From: JBEKTW01 sp963727845
GTDB lineage: Bacteria > Bacteroidota > Ignavibacteria > UBA10030 > SZUA-254
Length of the DNA stretch: 64,000 bases
Assembly: GCA_963727845.1 (NCBI GenBank)
Contig: CAVSHI010000003.1
Span: forward strand, 372,001 to 436,000
Direction of reading: 5' to 3'
In this document: positions 1 to 9,778 of the stretch, in pieces
How the letters are laid out: the number at the start of each line of letters is the position of its first letter
Numbering within the stretch: the stretch's first letter is position 1
The notes under the pieces: model-generated
The model's database searches: none
The model's input: only the letters and a program-made list of their open reading frames with translations
What the model was told of the DNA's origin: nothing
Translations under genes and position numbers: made by a program

Positions 1-83
1 ATTTTCATCTTGTCCTGTGCGAAGGTCATGCAGACCGACAGAACAAGAAATCCCACAAGAACAACAAAAAATCCACGCTTCAT
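1..83 (-). CDS. Exported protein, N-terminal fragment cut by the window edge
   Basis: Only the first 27 residues are visible. They form a typical Sec signal peptide: MKR, then a hydrophobic run of about 15 residues (GFFVVLVGFLVLSVC), then an A-Q-D cleavage-like site. A strong ribosome binding site (GGAGG at 92-96) lies 8 nt before the ATG, which fixes the start. The mature protein lies outside the window, so no function can be given. The 125 bases between this gene and the next one hold no recognised feature. Confidence 0.7.
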   Translation of the reverse strand, partial: MKRGFFVVLVGFLVLSVCMTFAQDKMK

Positions 84-208
84 AGGAAGTTCCTCCTTCC
101 GGGAGACTCTATTGAAGAATTATTGAATATGAGTTAGGTACTACCACAATATAAGAACACGCCGGCAGCCGCAAGAAGTTCCGACGCCCGTTCGCCCCCC
201 CGTACCAA

Positions 209-1418
209 CTACTTCTTTTTCTTCGTGAAAATGTAGAGGTCCATCCCAGGCCTGACCGCATCACTTTTGAGAAGGTTCCACTTCATGATCTGCTCGACTG
301 TCACCTTGTATTTCCTGGCAATGTCGGCGAGAGTTTGGCCCTTCTGGAACGTGTGGATAACAAGCTCACCCTGTTCTTCCTGCGTCGAATACGATGTCGT
401 CGAGCTCATCGATTGGAGAGACGCCAGCGTGGCGAGCACACGCTGCGCCGCCGGAGATATTTCAGTGTCCTTCGCCGCAGGCCGGGGTTGTACTCCGAGA
501 GACGGCGTGACAATTTCTTTTGGTGTGGCGAGGAGGTTGGCCAGCTTTTTCAAATCCTGTACCATGGCATTGCTGACCACGTAAATTGTTGAGGAGAGTG
601 AAGTCTTCAGATAGTGCGGTGCATGCGCGCCGCTCTCTCCGTAAATATCCATGCGGACGAGCTCGGGCGCGACGCAGCTCCACGTGCACCTCGCGCGGAC
701 TGTTGATGATTAACGCGGTGTCGATGAAATCCTCCGCACGAACATACGAAAGGGCGTTCAACACCGGATTAACATTGCGGGTGGCAACGGGTTTCTTATT
801 GGCGAGCCATCGTTTGCCATCCCGGCGGAGGACGAAGCTTCCGGTATCGCTCTCGAGCTTGAAGTATTTGATGACGTTCGGGTCGGTATGGTAGATCGTC
901 CGCTGGCGCCAGTCGCGCAATTCCTTGTTCACAACGAAACTGGACAGCCCGCGGGCGAGATACACCGAGCTTGAATTCACCGGTCGCACATAGCTTTGAT
1001 TCGGTGTTGGCCCGGCTTTGCCAACAATCAACATGGTTGTCTGGTTGTCGTCGTACGTCATCGTTAACGTTGTTCCTTTATCATCGACCTGGAACATCCC
1101 GTACTTTTCCGGGTTGGACGACACGATACCCGTCAGCTTGAACTTTGCCATTCCTTCCAGGAGCCGGTAAATCGCTTCGTCATCGACAACAAAATTCACG
1201 GGATCCATGACTTTCCAAACGTTGCGAACTCGCTCCATCCGTATATAAGTCTTGTTCCTCTCAATCTCGACCTTCACAAGTTTTGTGATGTCAAGAGCGA
1301 GTTTGAGGTCGGGCAGCTGATAGGATTCTTCCTTGCGGTCAATCGGGCGAATAACATAATATGCCGCCAGGAGCACAACGACAAGGAGCCCGAGCCAGAT
1401 ATACATTGATCGTTTCAT
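209..1418 (-). CDS. DUF4340 protein with C-terminal LysM domain (apparent frameshift)
   Basis: Last gene of the distal gld-type cassette. The N-terminus has one membrane anchor (residues about 6-23), followed by a DUF4340 domain probably exposed outside the membrane. The C-terminal 45 residues form a LysM domain (HTFQKGQTLADIARKY...VRPGMDLYIF), which normally binds peptidoglycan. The reading frame breaks at about 664-673. Removing one base there gives a continuous 402-residue protein, and the repaired stretch (VELRRPELVRMDIY) aligns without gaps to the same position in the paralogue at 4821-5717 (VKIHTSEDVILNFF). The paralogue lacks the LysM domain. The ATG at 1418 lies 10 nt after the gldG stop. 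Role inferred from context: accessory subunit of the ABC system. The break is either an assembly error or a real mutation. Confidence 0.75.
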
Positions 1419-1428
1419 GGTTCCCTCA

Positions 1429-3028
1429 TTAGAAGCTCTGTTGATGCTTTTTTCGACGCGCAGATTTCCTCACCAGGCGCAAGACACCGGCAATCACGAT
1501 AACGGCCGGGGGAGCTGCAAAATCGAGGTACTTGAAGAATATTTTGGTGCCTTCGGATATTTCATTCAACGGTTTCGGTTCGGGATCGCGCGACCGGATC
1601 GAGTTCAGGCCGATGTCATCGAACATCCAGTCGACAAGACTTGACCCGAAGGCCACGTTGCCGTATCCATGAATATTATCATCGACAAGAAAATCCCCGT
1701 CCCCGACAACAACGATGCGCGTAGCCGGGCTGCCAGCGACAAAAGGCGGTTCATCCGCTCCGGAGGCCTGCGTCTTTTCGTCTATGGCAATGCGTCGCTT
1801 CGCGTACAGGCTCTTGAATGATCCATCGAAAGCCGATGCTACCAGAATATGCGCTTCGGAGAATGAACCGATTGGCAGAGGAACTTTGGGATCGATTGCG
1901 ATGACGTCGCCCATCATCCGTCTGCTCTGCGTGGAAGTCGTGAGCAGCACTTCCGCATCCACGCCCCGAATCGCGGCCAGCCGAACATCCAGCGAGCTCA
2001 GGTACGAAAACGCTACGGGCGATAAATCCTTGACCGTCAGGTTGGTCGGACTAAAATCTGAAACGATGGGGAAAAACGGATAGGCCACATCCGTCGGACT
2101 GGACGAACCCGAAGAGTCCCAGCTCACTGTTAAGTTGAGGCACCGCCCGTCAACGACGAGGTCCGGATTGATTATCCATCCGTACGCGTCGAACATATCG
2201 TCCAGATTCAGATCTGCCGCCCGCGCCTGCTGCATCTGCTTGTCGACGGACACATTATCCATGAAGAACGCACATTTCCCACCGCGCATAATAAACTGGT
2301 CGACATTGTACTTTTCCCGGTCTGTGAATCTGTTCTTGGGCGAAGCGACGATCAACGCGGAAATATCGGAAGGAATTTGTTTCGTGCTTGCATTTACAGT
2401 CGTTACGGCATACCGTTTGGAGAGTTCTTTCCGGAAGTCGTTCATCTTGTCGATGACCGGTTCGCCCTGGCCCTGGAGAAAGGCGACCTTCCGCTCCTGC
2501 GGCGCCATTAACTTTTTCATACTGCTCGTGATATAGTACTCCAGCTGCTGGACCGATTGAACAACCGGGAGCCGTTCTGTTCTGTCTCCATAGGAAAATG
2601 CCAACCCTACGTATGCTTTCTCCGTGAGGAACTTGTCGTTCTTGATCACCTTTACCTGAACGGGCGTGATGCCCTGCTGGAGAGCTTCGCGTTCCGCATC
2701 GGGGTCACTCAACGGGTCGAAGAAATTGGTAATGAAATCTACCCGGAGAGAATGCCCGGAATTCGTCGAGCTCCTCCTGAACAAATTGCCGGTGGTTCTG
2801 ATACGGCGGAGGGAGATCGGGGGAGAAATACGCCTTCACCAGAAAATCGTCGTCGAGCGACGAAAGCAGGTTCTTCGTCATCTGCGTCAGCGTGTAGGCC
2901 TTATTGCTCGTCAGGTCGACCCGGGTAAAGATCTTGAACGAGAGAAGATTGACGAACACAAGAATAACGATGACAAGTCCGAGCCGCGGTAGCTGTTGTT
3001 TCCATCCGAACGATCTCAGTTTGAGCAC
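1429..3028 (-). CDS. gldG: GldG-like ABC-associated protein, copy 1 (apparent frameshift)
   Basis: GldG family (ABC_transp_aux): N-terminal membrane segment (LGLVIVILVFVNLLSFKIF), a large extracytoplasmic domain and a C-terminal membrane segment near AAPPAVIVIAGVL. It pairs with GldA/GldF in a putative exporter. The frame breaks at the AAA run at 2723-2725. Removing one base yields FHYQFFDPLSDPDAER, matching FQYEFIDPGKKDDLKQ in copy 2 (5723-7306). The repaired length is 532 residues against 527 in copy 2. The GTG start at 3028 is inferred: it gives a 13-nt overlap with the repaired gldF stop. As literally read, the N-terminal part is fused in frame to gldF. A genuine GldF-GldG fusion exists in some relatives, so that alternative stays open. 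Confidence 0.75.
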
Positions 3029-3739
3029 GGTGCCGACCGTCTCAACTTCAACCAAAATACTTGCCAGCAGAAGTGAGACAACGATTAACGACAGGAAGTA
3101 AACGATGTCCCTCGAATCCAGCACGCCGCGTGTAAAAGCGGAAATGTGGTGGTCGACGCTGAGGTACTCCACAGCGGGAACAATTTTCATCGGCAGGTAA
3201 ATCAGGACTTTTCCGATGCCGAACAACATGAGGATGATAACAAACCCGAAGATGAAAGACACAATCTGGTTCTCGCTGAGAGTGGAGCCCAGGACACCGA
3301 TGGCAATGAACGCGGAACCCAGCAGAAGCAGACCGATATACCCACCTATCACCGGGCCCATGTCGACGGTGCCGATGATGGCAATCGTCAGCAAATAGAA
3401 AAGCGTCGGCAGCATGGCAAGAATCACCAAGAACAAAGCTGCGAGGAATTTACCGACAACGATCTCGCCCGCCTTAATCGGTTTCGTGCTGAGGACTTCA
3501 TAGGTGCCGGTCTTCTTCTCTTCCGAAATGAGCCGCATTGTGATCGCCGGCGCGAAGAAGAGCAGGAGAAATGGAGTAACTTCGAACAACGTTCTCAGCG
3601 ACAATACATTTTGGAGGAAAAGATTGCTGACAAAATAGATCCCCGTGAGCAGCAGGAAAATGATAATGAAGATGTACGCGATGGGAGACTCAAAATATGC
3701 CCGCAGGTCCTTGCGCAGAATGATATTGACGTGTTTCAT
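3016..3739 (-). CDS. gldF: GldF-like ABC-2 permease, copy 1 (probable frameshift at its end)
   Basis: ABC-2 type membrane permease with about six hydrophobic segments and the family signature FAPAITMRLISEEKKTGT in the first half. It resembles GldF of gliding Bacteroidetes. The start at 3739 overlaps the gldA stop by 4 nt (ATGA). As read, the frame continues without a stop into GldG. Removing one base from the AAAA run at 3054-3057 instead ends the protein with LLLASIWLKLRRS, which aligns column by column with LLLATTALQKRRW at the end of copy 2. The repaired length is 240 residues against 237. I therefore favour separate genes with a one-base indel over a natural fusion. Confidence 0.75.
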
Positions 3740-4701
3740 CTTGAAGATTTCCCCGTCGTTAATTGGTGAAAAATGTCTTCCATGCGAATGTGCTGCCGGT
3801 GCAAATCCAGGAGTCCCCAGTTCTTTTCGACGCACAGCCGGTACAGCTGCTTGCGAAGGTCTGTATCCGATTGTGCCTCGATGTAGAATCTGAGAACGGA
3901 TTCCTTCTCTTCGACGGCCAGCAAGGGGGCCACGGCTTCAACCTGCGGAAGTTTTTCAAACACATTTTGAACGGCGTCGGGCGCGATGCCATCGGGCCGC
4001 TCAATTTCGACGAGGAAGCCTTCCCTCCCACGGAACTTGTTTTCAATGAGGGACATCGGCGTGTCTGCCAGCATCCTGCCCTTACCGATGATGATAACCC
4101 GGTTGCAGAGTACCTGAACCTCGGCCAGCGCATGCGTCGAAAGGATAACCATTTTTTCTTTTCCGAGCTGACTGATGAAATTTCGGAACTCCAGAATCTG
4201 GTTGGGATCAAGCCCGGTCGTCGGCTCGTCGAGAACGAGCACGGGAGGATCGTTCACCATGGCCGCCGCCAGCCCCAACCGCTGACGAAACCCTTTCGAA
4301 AGCTCGCTGACGTCTTTGTGCTTGACGCTCTGCAGGTTGAACATGTTTACCAGTTGCTTGATGCGATGGGGTATGTCCTGTTTGGAAACATCCTGGAGGC
4401 GGGAAATGAATTCGAGATAATCGATAACATCCATATCGGAGTAGAGCGGGTTCTGCTCGGGAAGATACCCGATCATCCGCCGAACCTCGAACGGATTGTC
4501 CTTCATGCTCTTTCCGTCGATTTCAACAGTTCCCGAGGACGGAGCGATATACCCGGTGACCATACGAACAGTGGTCGTCTTTCCGGCGCCGTTCGGTCCG
4601 AGAAAACCGACAACATCGCCTTTGTGAATTTCGAACGAAAGATTATCGACAGCTTTCGTTTCACCGTAAAACTTGGTTAGATGCTTGACAACGATCGACA
4701 T
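3736..4701 (-). CDS. gldA: GldA-like ABC transporter ATPase, copy 1
   Basis: ATP-binding subunit of 321 residues. Walker A is GPNGAGKTTT (about residue 35), the signature region is LSKGFRQRLGLA, Walker B is VLVLDEPTTGLDP, and the switch His is in STHAL. The start was set at the ATG at 4701 (MSIVVKHLTKFYG) because upstream residues are not conserved in copy 2. The C-terminal 90 residues form the accessory domain typical of GldA/NatA-like ATPases that pair with ABC-2 permeases. The stop overlaps gldF (ATGA), indicating translational coupling. A 119-bp spacer separates it from the preceding DUF4340 gene, and I see no clear terminator there, so both cassettes may be one transcript. Confidence 0.9.
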   Translation of the reverse strand: MSIVVKHLTKFYGETKAVDNLSFEIHKGDVVGFLGPNGAGKTTTVRMVTGYIAPSSGTVEIDGKSMKDNPFEVRRMIGYLPEQNPLYSDMDVIDYLEFISRLQDVSKQDIPHRIKQLVNMFNLQSVKHKDVSELSKGFRQRLGLAAAMVNDPPVLVLDEPTTGLDPNQILEFRNFISQLGKEKMVILSTHALAEVQVLCNRVIIIGKGRMLADTPMSLIENKFRGREGFLVEIERPDGIAPDAVQNVFEKLPQVEAVAPLLAVEEKESVLRFYIEAQSDTDLRKQLYRLCVEKNWGLLDLHRQHIRMEDIFHQLTTGKSSR

Positions 4702-4820
4702 TATGACCTGTTGAGATGATGTTGAAGTGCCTAAAGGTAATTTTTTTTGGGGAAACAATCAACTCGCAGCGTGTCCCCCCGGGGGAAATCTTCCTCCTCC
4801 CGAAAACAGCTTTAATTGAG

Positions 4821-5717
4821 TTATTTTACGTACTTTTCGAGCGGTTTTCTGATTTGCTGTACGGTCCATTTGCTGAGAACGAACATCTGCGGAGATTGGG
4901 AGCTCTGGACGACGTACTTTGCAGAATCGGGCAGCTGCGGAAAGAAGTTTAGAATCACGTCTTCGGAAGTGTGAATTTTCACGCTCAACGGTTTGGTGGG
5001 CGGAGCATAGGATGTATCGATGAAATCATCCGCACGGAGATTCGACAATGTCGAGAGCATCGTGCTCATATCTCCTGCGGCGAGGGTTTGGTTGCCGAAC
5101 TTCCACTCTGTGCTATCACGATGGAAAACGTAACTCTTCGATTTGTATTCCACCGCAACCTCCTTGATCGAATCGGAGCTTGTCGAAAAGATGGTCTTCT
5201 CCCGCCATTCTTTTACGTCCTGCGTGACCGTCCATGGGCTCAAGCCGTCGCCGAGGTACACATCTTTGGATTCCGGCAACCGAAAATACACTTCCGAGTA
5301 CGAAGGCCCCATTTTCCCGACAATCAGGCTCACCGATTTCCCCGAACGCTGGGTGAAGGTAACTCTTGTTCCCGTTGAGTCCACCTGGAACATATTCTGC
5401 TTCTCGGGATTCGATGAAACCAGAGTCCCGACTTTGAATTTTGAGAAACCGCTGAGCAGCTGAGTCACGGAATTCGCATTGGCCGGGAAGGAGAGCGGCG
5501 AGGTCAGCATCCATTTGCCGCCGGTGTTTTCCAGCGTGAGGGATTTCCCGGCACGATGAATTTCGATTGTACTCACGGTTGCGGAGTCAATCGAGAGATT
5601 CATTTCTGAAGTTTTGTAACTCGTTTCACGTTCCTTGCCGGACGGTATAAGATAATACGCGGCAAATGCAGCGAGAAGGACAAAGAGGGCGATCAGTATT
5701 TTGGTGGAATTGTTCAT
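4821..5717 (-). CDS. DUF4340 domain protein, cassette 2
   Basis: Protein of 298 residues with one N-terminal membrane anchor (ILIALFVLLAAFAAYYLI) and a DUF4340 domain. It contains the conserved SSNPEKQNMFQVDSTGT block shared with the paralogue at 209-1418 (SSNPEKYGMFQVDDKGT). It ends at KYVK without a LysM domain, so the fusion is specific to the other copy. The start at 5717 sits 5 nt after the gldG stop and excludes a 37-residue upstream extension of low likelihood. DUF4340 proteins commonly follow GldG in FCB genomes; their biochemical role is unknown. Confidence 0.85.
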   Translation of the reverse strand: MNNSTKILIALFVLLAAFAAYYLIPSGKERETSYKTSEMNLSIDSATVSTIEIHRAGKSLTLENTGGKWMLTSPLSFPANANSVTQLLSGFSKFKVGTLVSSNPEKQNMFQVDSTGTRVTFTQRSGKSVSLIVGKMGPSYSEVYFRLPESKDVYLGDGLSPWTVTQDVKEWREKTIFSTSSDSIKEVAVEYKSKSYVFHRDSTEWKFGNQTLAAGDMSTMLSTLSNLRADDFIDTSYAPPTKPLSVKIHTSEDVILNFFPQLPDSAKYVVQSSQSPQMFVLSKWTVQQIRKPLEKYVK

Positions 5718-5722
5718 AGAAG

Positions 5723-7306
5723 CTAAAATCCCCTGTTCTCCAGACGCTTCCTTGTCGCGATGCGCGATCGCCATCGCAGCATTCCCACCGCAATCATAAG
5801 CAGCGGCGGCAGGCCAAGATTGATCCATTTGACCATGGACTTGGTCCCCTCTGAAACCTCGTCAAGCGGCTTTGGCGTTGATTCACGGGAGCGTATCGAA
5901 GCGAGACCGATATCGTCTGCGAGCCAATCGACAAGATTACCCGCGAGAATGATGTTATCTTTGTTCCCTCCGGAAAGCTGGTCTTGCAGGAAATCCCCGT
6001 CGCCGACAACGACGATCTTCGCCTTGCCGCTCGTCATCCGGTTGGCCGTGTCGAGAGAAGATTTCACCGAGGAATCGACGATGACGGGCGTTCTCGCGAA
6101 GGCGCTAGTGAAATTACCTTCAACAGTCACGGCGAGCGGAATGCCGGACTCCTTGAACATTTCTTTCGTCTGGGGCATCGTCGGGCTTATCATGAAATAG
6201 TTTTCCTGTCTGCCGCTCTTCGAGGAAGATTTTATAAGTACGTCGAGATCCAACCCTCTGGCCCGGGCGATCGATGTATCGATCGAGCTGATGAAGTAAA
6301 ACACCACCGCGCTCAGGTCTTTCACGATCGGACTGGTTTTGTCGAACTCACTTGCCATCGGCAGGTACGGAAACGGAATATTGTTTTGCATCACGAAGAA
6401 TCCCGCCTGCTGGCTTACCGTCACCATTGCACATCGTGCATCCCGGACAAGGTCCGTGTTCACGCGGACGCCGTAAGCCGCGAGCAGATCGTCGAGGTCC
6501 AGATTGACCGGACGGCCGGTCTGATTCTGCAGGTTCGCATTCACCTTGTTCAAGAGGAATGCGATCCTTCCGCCCTTCATGAGGTACTGGTCGAGGAGAA
6601 ATTTCTCCCAGCTTTTGAACGGCTTATCGGGTGCGACAATCATCAAGACGGCAATGTCCTGCGGTACGACTTTTCCGCCGCTCAAATCGACCGTCGTCAC
6701 GTCATACTGTCTGTCCAGAAGCTCCTTCAAACGGCCAAACTCGGAGAGGTTCGGCTCATCATGACCGGTCAGAAAACCGATTTTCCTCACTACCTTCGAA
6801 GTGAGCTTTTTCATCGACGAGCTGATTTCATACTCCAGATTGTCCATGTCTTTGACGAGCGGTAGACGGTCCTGCTTGTCCCCGTACAAGAAGACGAGGC
6901 CCATGTAGGCCTCCTGCATCTGGAACTTGTCTTCCTTAACCACCTGCACCTGCACCGGCGGGATACCGTACTTTTGCGCCTCTTGTTTGAGGTCGTCTTT
7001 CTTGCCGGGGTCGATGAATTCGTACTGGAAATTCCCGCCTCCGTAGGCGCGGTATTCGTCCAGCTGGTCCTGCAAATACCGGCGGTTGTTGTTGTACGGT
7101 GACGGAAGGTCGGCGGAGTAGTAGGCTTTCACCACGAATTTATCGTCGAGAGACTTGACGAGTTTTTTGCTCGCATCCGAAAGCGTGTAGATCTTCGCCC
7201 TGGTCAAATCAAACCGCGTGAAAAGCCGGACTGCAATGATGTTGACAAAAACGAGGATGCCAAGTATCAAGAATAGCCGGGTGAGAGTCTGTCGTCGCTG
7301 CTGCAT
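5723..7306 (-). CDS. gldG: GldG-like ABC-associated protein, copy 2
   Basis: Intact 527-residue GldG-family protein. It has an N-terminal membrane segment (LFLILGILVFVNIIAVRLF, residues 11-29), a large soluble region with the VVVGDGDFLQDQ and NLVDWLADDIGL motifs conserved in the family, and a C-terminal membrane segment (LPPLLMIAVGML). It is the reference copy against which the broken copy at 1429-3028 can be repaired. It lies 21 nt after the gldF stop. Family knowledge: GldG with GldA and GldF forms an ABC complex implicated in gliding motility or envelope transport. No other gld gene is in this window, so gliding itself should not be inferred. Confidence 0.88.
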   Translation of the reverse strand: MQQRRQTLTRLFLILGILVFVNIIAVRLFTRFDLTRAKIYTLSDASKKLVKSLDDKFVVKAYYSADLPSPYNNNRRYLQDQLDEYRAYGGGNFQYEFIDPGKKDDLKQEAQKYGIPPVQVQVVKEDKFQMQEAYMGLVFLYGDKQDRLPLVKDMDNLEYEISSSMKKLTSKVVRKIGFLTGHDEPNLSEFGRLKELLDRQYDVTTVDLSGGKVVPQDIAVLMIVAPDKPFKSWEKFLLDQYLMKGGRIAFLLNKVNANLQNQTGRPVNLDLDDLLAAYGVRVNTDLVRDARCAMVTVSQQAGFFVMQNNIPFPYLPMASEFDKTSPIVKDLSAVVFYFISSIDTSIARARGLDLDVLIKSSSKSGRQENYFMISPTMPQTKEMFKESGIPLAVTVEGNFTSAFARTPVIVDSSVKSSLDTANRMTSGKAKIVVVGDGDFLQDQLSGGNKDNIILAGNLVDWLADDIGLASIRSRESTPKPLDEVSEGTKSMVKWINLGLPPLLMIAVGMLRWRSRIATRKRLENRGF

Positions 7307-7327
7307 AACATTATCTAACGATGAAGT

Positions 7328-8041
7328 TTACCATCTGCGTTTTTGAAGAGCCGTCGTCGCCAGAAGCAGCGTGAAACCGATCGCCGAGACATAGTAGAGT
7401 ATGTCGCGGGTGTCGATCACGCCACGCGCGATGTTGGAAAAATGATAGTCGATGCTGAGATATTCCAGGGTCGAGGCAACGGTATTGGGCACGTAGAGAA
7501 GGATCTTATCCAGCATGAACAGGATGAACACTATCAGGAAGCTCACGATAAACGCCACGACCTGGTTTTCGGTGATGGAAGAACCGAAAACGCTGATTCC
7601 CAGGAACACTGCCCCGACGAACAGCAATCCCAGGTATCCGCCGATAACGGGGCCGGGATCAATCGAGCCAAGAAAAGAAACAGTGATGTAGAAACTCAAC
7701 GTGGGGAGCAGCGCAAAGAAGTACAACATCCACGCGGCGAGAAACTTCCCGATCACGATTTCGTATTCCTTCACCGGCTTGGTGAGGAGAAGCTCCAGCG
7801 TACCGCTCTTTTTCTCTTCCGAAATGAGGCGCATTGTTATCGCCGGCGCGAAAAATAACAGCAGGAAAGGCGTCATCTCAAAGACCGTGCGCATTGTGGC
7901 CACGTTCACCAGGAAGAGATTGCTCACGAAGAACCATCCGAGGATCACGAGGAAGACCACGATAACGATGTACGCAACGGGCGAGTTGAAGAATGAACGC
8001 AATTCCTTTTTGAAAATATATTTGATGTTATCGAAACTCAT
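7328..8041 (-). CDS. gldF: GldF-like ABC-2 permease, copy 2
   Basis: Intact 237-residue ABC-2 permease with about six membrane segments and the FAPAITMRLISEEKKSGTLE motif shared with copy 1. The ATG at 8041 overlaps the stop of the upstream ATPase by 4 nt (ATGA), so the shorter start is preferred over an upstream one lying inside gldA. It ends at ALQKRRW, which defines where gldF should stop in copy 1. It presumably forms the membrane channel with the ATPase at 8038-8991. Confidence 0.9.
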   Translation of the reverse strand: MSFDNIKYIFKKELRSFFNSPVAYIVIVVFLVILGWFFVSNLFLVNVATMRTVFEMTPFLLLFFAPAITMRLISEEKKSGTLELLLTKPVKEYEIVIGKFLAAWMLYFFALLPTLSFYITVSFLGSIDPGPVIGGYLGLLFVGAVFLGISVFGSSITENQVVAFIVSFLIVFILFMLDKILLYVPNTVASTLEYLSIDYHFSNIARGVIDTRDILYYVSAIGFTLLLATTALQKRRW

Positions 8042-8991
8042 TTTACGGGGTCGGCAGTTAGTTGACGGAATATGTCTTCGAGGCTTGTCTGCTCGCGGTG
8101 CATTTCGAGAAGCGTCCATCCCTTTTGAACACAGAGCTTGAACAACTCCGGCCGGACATCAACATTCGAAGAGGTGCCCACACTGAACTTCTTGATGCCG
8201 TCGCGCTCCTCGACCAGGTTAACGGCTTCAATCGCGGGAATCGATTTCACCTGTAAGGATACGACGGCAAACGGCTGCGCGTCCGGAACATTGACTTCCA
8301 CAGTAATTTTTTCGCCGCCGTGCAGGCCGCGCTGTAGTTCTTCTATCGGACCGTCTGCGACAATCTTCCCGCGATTGATGATGATGACACGATTGGACGT
8401 CGCCTGCACTTCGGGCAGGATGTGAGTTGAAAGAACGACGGTTTTCAGCTTACCGATATCCCGGATGAGACTCCGGATTTCAACAATCTGATTGGGATCC
8501 AAACCGCTCGTGGGCTCGTCGAGGATCAGAACTTTCGGTTCGTGAATCATCGCTGCGGCAAGTCCAACGCGCTGGCGGAACCCTTTGGAGAGCTGTCCGA
8601 GATCCTTATGCTTCATTTCACCGAGCGCACAAACGTCAACCATCTCTTTCACACGACGCGGAACGCTCTGCCTCGGCACACCCTGGAGCTGTGCCGTATA
8701 CTCCAGATATTCCAGCACATTCATATCCAGATAGAGCGGATTTTGTTCCGGCAGATATCCAACGCACCTGCGCACTTCCACAGATTCCGTCCGGATATCC
8801 TTCCCCTCCACCTTGATGGATCCCTCGCTCGGGGCGAGATAGCAGGTGATCATGCGCATCGTCGTGGTTTTGCCCGCGCCGTTTGGGCCGAGAAAGCCCA
8901 GAATTTCGCCTGAGTGGACCTCAAAAGAAATATCGTCCACCGCCTTGGCGTCGCCGTAGAATTTAGTGAGATTACTGACAAGAATGGACAT
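8038..8991 (-). CDS. gldA: GldA-like ABC transporter ATPase, copy 2
   Basis: ATPase of 317 residues with Walker A GPNGAGKTTTMRMI, signature LSKGFRQRVGLA, Walker B VLILDEPTSGLDP and switch His STHIL. Clearly homologous over its full length to the ATPase at 3736-4701. First gene of the minus-strand run. A sigma-70-like promoter is seen 63 bp upstream (9054-9082). Partners: the permease and GldG protein immediately downstream. Confidence 0.92.
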   Translation of the reverse strand: MSILVSNLTKFYGDAKAVDDISFEVHSGEILGFLGPNGAGKTTTMRMITCYLAPSEGSIKVEGKDIRTESVEVRRCVGYLPEQNPLYLDMNVLEYLEYTAQLQGVPRQSVPRRVKEMVDVCALGEMKHKDLGQLSKGFRQRVGLAAAMIHEPKVLILDEPTSGLDPNQIVEIRSLIRDIGKLKTVVLSTHILPEVQATSNRVIIINRGKIVADGPIEELQRGLHGGEKITVEVNVPDAQPFAVVSLQVKSIPAIEAVNLVEERDGIKKFSVGTSSNVDVRPELFKLCVQKGWTLLEMHREQTSLEDIFRQLTADPVK

Positions 8992-9053
8992 CGTTACAGC
9001 TTGACGTTTTTACACAAATGGTTAAAATACGAAGAAATTGTTTCCGGGCTACG

Positions 9054-9082
9054 AATATGAGAAATTCTCCATAAAAATGCAA
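9054..9082 (-). promoter_or_regulatory. Candidate sigma-70 promoter for the gld-type cassettes
   Basis: Read on the minus strand: -35 TTGCAT (9082-9077), a 17-nt AT-rich spacer, and -10 CATATT (9059-9054). The transcript would start about 55 nt before the gldA ATG at 8991. The match is good but not perfect; inferred by inspection only. Confidence 0.45.
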
Positions 9083-9204
9083 GTTTACTTATCAAAAAAT
9101 TTTCCTTTTTATTTACAATATCCGGTGATTAGAACAAATCTGCATCGGGAAAAAGTTTCCATGAGACAGTCAGAATCCCTCAAGTCGTCTTTCTCCCGGG
9201 AAGA

Positions 9205-9743
9205 TTACCGCTCGTACACCCCCACTATTTTTGCTGAACCGATCACTTTCCCCTCACTCGCTTTCGCAAACGCGCTGAGCGAGGCGTTGAGGGTGAGGTC
9301 GAGAGTATCGACATTCAATGCGAAGAGTGTTATCTCATATTTGTGAGGGCCGGAACCTTTCGGCGGGCCGGGTCCTCCGTAGCCAAGGTCGCCGAATGAA
9401 TTGTACAACTCCCTCGACCCCGACGGCAGGTGTTTGCGCGATGCACCTTCGGGCAGCGCAGAGACCGTGTCCGGGATATTTATGACCGCCCAGTGAACCC
9501 AATTGTTCGCGACCGGATGAAGGTCGACGACCGTAAGAGCGAAAGATTTCGTGCCGTCCGGCGTGCCACTCCATGAAAGCGGAAGAGAAACATTCTTCCC
9601 CCCGAAATATAGGCCGAAGCGTATTTCGTCGGAATGGGTTTACCGTTTTCAAATGCAGACGAGGTAAGCTTAAATTTGATACTGCTCCCGCCGAGAACTA
9701 CAGCGACAAGAATCAAGAAAAGAGTCATCGTTACGCTCTCCAT
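9205..9743 (-). CDS. YbhB/YbcL (PEBP) family exported protein (apparent frameshift)
   Basis: Phosphatidylethanolamine-binding-protein fold, bacterial YbhB/YbcL branch. A signal peptide (MTLFLILVAVVLGGSS) is followed by FKLTSSAFENGKPIPTKY, then in another frame VSLPLSWSGTPDGTKSFAL, VHWAVINIP, GYGGPGPPKGSGPHKY and a C-terminal FALNV...GTY-like end (VGVYER). All are family hallmarks, in the correct order. The frame breaks in a run of six C at 9598-9603; one more base there would give YISGGKNVSLPLSW and a 179-residue protein. Ligand and role of the bacterial family are poorly defined. The start at 9743 has an AAGGA site upstream. Confidence 0.78.
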
Positions 9744-9778
9744 AACGAATCCTTTTTCAAGGTGAAAATTTTAGACAA

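Noticed and set aside
3146..3769. Plus-strand open frame opposite gldF (207 codons)
   Set aside because: It is the antisense shadow of a conserved membrane protein; composition is dominated by Gln, Arg, Asp and Glu as expected for the complement of hydrophobic codons.
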